Shown here: positions 8,327 to 10,947 of the stretch, one piece after another
Layout: each line of letters begins with the position of its first letter
Numbering within the stretch: the stretch's first letter is position 1
DNA from: an uncultured Oscillospiraceae bacterium
GTDB taxonomy: Bacteria; Bacillota_A; Clostridia; Oscillospirales; Oscillospiraceae
DNA length: 10,947 bases
Reading direction: 5' to 3'
NCBI GenBank assembly: GCA_934561335.1
Contig: CAKTGD010000040.1
Span: 1 to 10,947 of the forward strand
Made by a program: the position numbers and the translations under genes
The notes under the pieces: model-generated
Told to the model about the DNA's origin: nothing
The model's database searches: none
Seen by the model: only the letters and a program-made list of their open reading frames with translations

Positions 8327-8790
8327 TTCTTCTTATTCTTCTTGTTATGTTTTTGGGGCTTCTTGTTTTGGGCTACGAAATTTTCTTCAGAACCTTCCAA
8401 GGCATCTGTAATCATATCGTAGAACGTATACCAACGCTTCTCAAACTCCTGATGGTCGAAATAAGAGCGATGTACGATTGGGTATGGATCATTCTTGCCG
8501 TCATGGTTTTCTGAAAGTAAATTGTTAATGTCCTCGATTATGAAATCTCTCATATCATCGAGTATCTGTTTTTGACCTTTCTTCGAGTAGTTACTGAATC
8601 CACGAATATGATTTTCTTCATCTTCTTCTACAAAGAGAAAGACTGTATGAAGAAGTTTGCCGGTGCCTATTTCATGGAAGCATACAAAGATGACCTCATT
8701 GGCTTGGGCAATGGAAACCAAGAACTCTGATGGCATCATCACATATCGAGCACCGATTTCTGTATTTATAACGATTGTCAAATCTTTCAT
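8323..8790 (-). CDS. Hypothetical cytosolic protein, 155 aa, Lys-rich C-terminus, coupled to traG
   Basis: The protein starts MKDLTIVINTEIGARYVMMP and has no signal peptide or clear membrane helix, so it should be cytosolic. The first half looks alpha/beta (VIFVCFHEIG, TVFLFVEEDEE), the second half helical (about residues 75-135), and it ends in a strongly basic tail of Lys, Asn and His that could bind nucleic acid or membrane. I do not recognise the family. It sits between traF and traG, where the CTnDOT backbone as I know it has no such gene. Its TGA overlaps the traG ATG as ATGA, so it is probably translated together with the ATPase and may be an accessory or chaperone of it (inference). 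An in-frame ATG at 8820 is rejected as start because it lies inside the stem-loop at 8810-8843. Confidence 0.65.
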   Translation of the reverse strand: MKDLTIVINTEIGARYVMMPSEFLVSIAQANEVIFVCFHEIGTGKLLHTVFLFVEEDEENHIRGFSNYSKKGQKQILDDMRDFIIEDINNLLSENHDGKNDPYPIVHRSYFDHQEFEKRWYTFYDMITDALEGSEENFVAQNKKPQKHNKKNKKK

Positions 8791-8809
8791 TTTGATAAGT
8801 ATAAATAAA

Positions 8810-8843
8810 GGTAGGCCCATCCTTGCGAGAGGGTGAGCCTACC
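8810..8843 (-). promoter_or_regulatory. Stem-loop between traF and the 155-aa gene, possible attenuator or mRNA processing site
   Basis: The 7-nt arms at 8810-8816 and 8837-8843 pair perfectly (GGTAGGC with GCCTACC). After one C/A mismatch, five more pairs follow (8818-8822 with 8831-8835, one of them a T/G wobble), closing an 8-nt loop. Read in the operon direction, the stem is followed at once by TTTATTTAT, which resembles an imperfect terminator tail. It lies in the only long gap (114 nt) inside the otherwise tight tra operon and ends 19 nt before the next ATG. It could damp transcription after traF, mark an RNA cleavage site, or protect a 3' end. The pairing is seen directly; the function is inference. 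Confidence 0.55.
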
Positions 8844-8904
8844 GATTAACACTATTCAGATTTCAACACACTTGCTCATTTGTTTACATTTGAATTTTGT
8901 TTGA

Positions 8905-9207
8905 TTACATTCTATGCGAACAAGCATAGATGAATACACCATGCTCCTCCTTCTTTGTGTGCAAACCCTTCTTCTGCTTGAAGAAGATAAGGGCTGCTCC
9001 AGAGCTGAGTGAAATAGCAAGAACCACGAGACCTACTACAAAACCAAGGATGCAATATGCTATGATGAAACCGAGGATGGCTCCACCAACGGCACATGCA
9101 GCCCAAGTGATGTAGCGTCCCTGGAATCCCATAAATTCAAGTGGCTTTTGGAGTCCCTTGAACATGGGATAGCTTACGTATTGATTTTCGTTTACTTCTA
9201 CTGACAT
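8905..9207 (-). CDS. traF: Conjugative transposon protein TraF (DUF4133), VirB3-like small membrane protein
   Basis: A 100-aa inner-membrane protein. The N-terminal YPMFKGLQKPLEFMGFQGRY is the characteristic DUF4133/TraF signature. Two Gly-rich membrane helices follow (about residues 32-53 and 55-76), then a short basic and polar tail. By size, topology and its place just before the VirB4-like ATPase gene it corresponds to VirB3, which docks the ATPase at the inner membrane (the analogy is inference; the family is recognised). The start at 9207 is supported by an AGGA about 10 nt upstream, one of the better Shine-Dalgarno matches in the window. It lies 28 nt after the stop of the traE remnant. 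The gene looks complete, but its natural upstream partner traE is truncated. Confidence 0.9.
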   Translation of the reverse strand: MSVEVNENQYVSYPMFKGLQKPLEFMGFQGRYITWAACAVGGAILGFIIAYCILGFVVGLVVLAISLSSGAALIFFKQKKGLHTKKEEHGVFIYACSHRM

Positions 9208-9235
9208 GATGTATTCCTAATGCTTGAACGATAGA

Positions 9236-9325
9236 TTAGAGACCGAAGAACAAAGGCAGAGCCTGAGCTGCAGCAACGAGGAAGATACATGCGCCTACAA
9301 CCATCATGATCTTCTTCTTGAAATC
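9236..9325 (-). pseudogene. traE: 3' remnant of traE (DUF4134, pilin-like), last 29 codons only
   Basis: Directly upstream of traF, the minus strand encodes 29 residues beginning DFKKKIMMVVGACIFL and ending in LPLFFGL before a TAA at 9236-9238. This matches the last, membrane-spanning part of DUF4134/TraE proteins, which are about 100 aa, carry an N-terminal signal peptide and two membrane helices, and precede traF in Bacteroidales conjugative transposons. Upstream of the Asp codon the same frame has a TAA at 9326-9328. No signal peptide, first helix or Gly-rich hinge of the family follows in any nearby frame. The gene therefore lacks roughly its first 70 codons, and the remaining piece has no start codon that would make sense. 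The family call rests on this short segment and on gene order. Confidence 0.72.
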
Positions 9326-9354
9326 TTACTGATTGTTTGTAATGCGCTGATATT

Positions 9355-9366
9355 CAATATATATTG
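9355..9366. repeat. 12-bp perfect palindrome CAATATATATTG
   Basis: The sequence reads identically on both strands. It lies about 30 bp beyond the traE truncation point in AT-rich DNA. It could be an operator half-site pair or simply chance in a sequence of this composition. Confidence 0.25.
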
Positions 9367-9688
9367 TGTAAGCGAAATGGAGAAAGAAACAAAATGGAAA
9401 CAACAAAATCAAGAAACCCCAAAATGAAAGCATGAGAAAACAAAAATTAACACAGAAAACAACGATAATTTTCCGATTTTGGTATTCATAACTCAACTCC
9501 AAAAGAAGAAAGTTATAAGTAGGCATATTCTGTTTTCATTTTAACTGAATATAGAGATATGCAAGATAAAGAGGGAAAGAGTCACTGTAAATCATGCAAA
9601 AATCAATGGAATTTCTAATTAGACAAATTATTTTCCGTTTTTTATAATGATTTTCGGATTTAACAAACGATATTTGAAGAAGAATGAC

Positions 9689-9696
9689 TATCTTTG
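9689..9696 (+). promoter_or_regulatory. Bacteroidetes -7 promoter element TATCTTTG for the HTH gene
   Basis: TATCTTTG is an exact match to the Bacteroidetes sigma-ABfr -7 consensus TAnnTTTG, lying 27 nt before the ATG at 9724. A -33 TTTG occurs at 9673-9676, but the 12-nt spacer is shorter than the usual about 19-21 nt, so the -33 box is weak or absent. Transcription would start close to 9700 and give a leader of roughly 20 nt. It may also drive the AraC-type gene 19 nt downstream of the HTH gene. Confidence 0.6.
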
Positions 9697-9723
9697 CAAC
9701 CGAAAACAATAATAACATACGCA

Positions 9724-9945
9724 ATGGCTGAGAAAAATCTTAATCGTATAAAAGTTATGCTTGCAGAAAAGGAGAAAACGAACAAATGGCTTGCAGAGAA
9801 ACTTGGCAGAGACCAAGCAACCATTTCCAAATGGTGTACTAATGCTTGTCAACCTCCTTTAGAAGCATTAATACAGATAGCTCAATGTCTGGAAGTTGAT
9901 ATAAAAGAACTCATTAGGGTTCCTGAACATAATCCTTATAAATAA
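9724..9945 (+). CDS. Small Cro/C1-type helix-turn-helix transcriptional regulator, 73 aa
   Basis: A stand-alone HTH_3 (XRE-family) DNA-binding protein. The fold's helices are visible: NRIKVMLAEK (helix 1), TNKWLAEKLG (helix 2, about residues 19-28), QATISKWCTN (recognition helix, about 31-40) and LEALIQIAQCLEVDIKELI (helices 4-5, with the typical V-D-x-x-E-L-I ending). There is no effector or oligomerisation domain, as in phage Cro-like repressors and restriction-modification controller (C) proteins, which in Bacteroidetes often look like this one. Here no methylase or nuclease follows within the window. The ATG at 9724 is chosen over an upstream in-frame ATG at 9694, which overlaps the -7 promoter element. 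It may autoregulate through its own promoter and could control the gene 19 nt downstream (inference). Confidence 0.88.
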   Translation: MAEKNLNRIKVMLAEKEKTNKWLAEKLGRDQATISKWCTNACQPPLEALIQIAQCLEVDIKELIRVPEHNPYK

Positions 9946-9964
9946 TTGTAATGAAAAAAATACA

Positions 9965-10947
9965 ATGGAACCATCTATATACAGTTTTTCACTTTGTACC
10001 GCACTGCCGTTAATGTTATTCTTCGGCTTTTATTTTTTGTTTGCAAAGACTCCTGAAAAGAAAATTTTCAAGAATTATCTCCGCTCCCGACAGATTATGG
10101 GTATAGCTATGTTGCTGCTTTCTGCAAACTATTCGGTACATTTCTTCTTTGGTATCCGATTCAAAAATGCGGATTCTGCCATATTGATGAACATGTCCAC
10201 ATACTTTCTGTGCTATTCTCTGTTCAGTTCGGCATTGATAATGTTGCTTGATCGTTTTTACATTACCAAACGGCGTGTGTGGACACATATCATTTTATGG
10301 ATTATATTTTCAACTCTTTCCGGAGTTGTGTTGTTCCTGTTGCCAAGCGGAATCATGCAAAAATTCTCTTTATTTGCTTTAGCTGCCTGGTTAGTCGTTT
10401 TTGGAGTCGTTTTAGCTCGCAGAGTCATAATTGCATATCGTAGAGCCATTCGGATTTTCAATGAAACTCAGGCGGATGATATAGGCGCATATATCGAATG
10501 GCTTTCCATATTCACTTATTGGGCACTTATCTTCGGTGTCGGATGCGGATTGCTGACATTTCTGCCAGACGAATATGTTTTTATCTGGATTTTGTCGTCA
10601 ATACCGTTCTACAGCTATCTTTTCTACAGCTATCAGAACTACCTGCTGTTCTATGAACAGGTAGAAAATGCGTTTGAGCAGGATATACAATCTGAAGAAG
10701 AACTTCTGACAAATTCGGAAACTGAACATGAAATAGTTTCTGAGAAAGACGTTCCTAGGTCCTATACAGAATTTATAGAGAGGGTTGACAACTGGATAAA
10801 GACAGACGGCTATGTCCAGCAGGGACTTACCATAAAAGAACTGTCCGAAATACTTTATACGAACCGTACCTATCTTTCCGCCTATATCAAGACTACGTAT
10901 AAAATGACATTCCGCGAATGGATAACCAGTCTCCGGTTGGAGTATGC
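9965..10947 (+). CDS. Membrane-embedded AraC-type transcriptional regulator, 3' end beyond the window
   Basis: An open frame of 327 codons starts at ATG 9965 (MEPSIYSFSLCTALPLMLFF) and is still open at the right edge. The N-terminal half has about seven hydrophobic segments (near residues 8-24, 40-62, 70-92, 100-122, 127-150, 175-198 and 202-224). An acidic linker rich in Glu/Gln/Ser follows, and then the beginning of an AraC/XylS HTH: LTIKELSEILYTNRTYLSAYIK and the continuing helix TFREWITSLRLEY. It should thus be a one-component sensor that binds DNA from the membrane, a form seen often in Bacteroidales. The last part of the second HTH is missing only because the window ends. The ligand and targets are not evident. 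The 19-nt spacing to the preceding HTH gene suggests a shared transcript. No good Shine-Dalgarno site is seen. Confidence 0.85.
   Translation, partial: MEPSIYSFSLCTALPLMLFFGFYFLFAKTPEKKIFKNYLRSRQIMGIAMLLLSANYSVHFFFGIRFKNADSAILMNMSTYFLCYSLFSSALIMLLDRFYITKRRVWTHIILWIIFSTLSGVVLFLLPSGIMQKFSLFALAAWLVVFGVVLARRVIIAYRRAIRIFNETQADDIGAYIEWLSIFTYWALIFGVGCGLLTFLPDEYVFIWILSSIPFYSYLFYSYQNYLLFYEQVENAFEQDIQSEEELLTNSETEHEIVSEKDVPRSYTEFIERVDNWIKTDGYVQQGLTIKELSEILYTNRTYLSAYIKTTYKMTFREWITSLRLEY

Larger units (their letters stand above)
9326..9723. other. AT-rich divergent intergenic region, likely recombination junction at its left end
   Basis: About 400 nt lie between the traE remnant (minus strand) and the HTH gene (plus strand). 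The base composition changes sharply: 9421-9480 has 15 G/C of 60, while 6961-7020 inside traG has 29 of 60. Open frames here (for example minus 9326-9526 and minus 9536-9724) translate to low-complexity Phe/Leu/Ile/Lys-rich proteins of the kind expected from AT-rich DNA, and I do not call them genes. No exact TAnnTTTG element is present on the minus strand, so no promoter for the tra operon is visible. The right end holds the promoter-like element of the HTH gene. No tRNA, integrase or obvious terminal inverted repeat was found. Confidence 0.6.

Noticed and set aside
8791..8820. Longer start (8820) for the 155-aa protein
   Set aside because: The ATG lies within the paired region of the stem-loop, and the ten extra residues give neither a full signal peptide nor a domain.
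8856..8879. Eight-codon minus-strand mini-ORF (MSKCVEI) just before the stem-loop, like an attenuation leader
   Set aside because: No run of regulatory codons, no ribosome site and no alternative pairing seen; so short a frame is expected by chance.
9536..9724. 62-aa minus-strand frame, Ile/Leu/Lys-rich
   Set aside because: Low-complexity translation from AT-rich DNA that overlaps the HTH promoter; no start signal and no recognisable domain.
10016..10461. Two minus-strand frames of 90 and 67 aa
   Set aside because: They are antisense to the membrane AraC-type gene, whose long open frame with clear membrane helices and HTH is far better supported.
1..10947. CRISPR array, tRNA/rRNA genes, insertion sequence
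   Set aside because: No regularly spaced repeats, no cloverleaf or rRNA-like sequence and no transposase motif was seen on either strand.

Overview
The window looks like Bacteroidales DNA (Bacteroides, Phocaeicola, Prevotella or a close relative). The grounds are a block of conjugative-transfer genes in the order known from CTnDOT-type Bacteroidales conjugative transposons, signal peptides that end in A-Q, weak or absent Shine-Dalgarno sites, and a TAnnTTTG-type -7 promoter element. It is most likely the interior of an integrative conjugative element (ICE) or its remnant. The exact host cannot be read from the sequence.

Layout. Positions 1-9325, all on the minus strand and so read from right to left, form one tight tra operon. 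In transcription order it holds: a 3' remnant of traE (pilin-like DUF4134 family; only the last 29 codons remain), traF (DUF4133), a 114-nt gap with a strong stem-loop, a 155-aa cytosolic protein of unknown function, the VirB4-like ATPase traG, three consecutive exported proteins (852, 242 and 259 aa), the VirB6-like polytopic traJ, and the start of the VirB8-like traK, which runs off the left edge. Intergenic gaps are mostly 3-28 nt or overlaps (ATGA into traG; 8 nt between the 852-aa and 242-aa genes), so co-transcription is very likely.

Positions 9326-9723 are an AT-rich stretch without a convincing gene. To its right, on the plus strand, a promoter-like TATCTTTG precedes a 73-aa Cro/C1-type HTH regulator (9724-9945). 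After 19 nt comes a large regulator with about seven predicted membrane helices and a C-terminal AraC-type HTH (9965 to the right edge, cut inside its DNA-binding domain).

How it fits together. TraF, TraG, TraJ and TraK, with the exported proteins, would build the envelope-spanning type IV secretion channel for DNA transfer, with TraG as its motor. The three exported proteins occupy the place where other T4SSs keep VirB5-like components, and the 852-aa one is unusually large, with a Cys/His cluster and a coiled coil. The abrupt loss of traE at 9325, with unrelated AT-rich DNA and regulators beyond it, marks a recombination junction. Unless an intact traE and the upstream tra genes exist elsewhere, this copy of the apparatus is probably defective.
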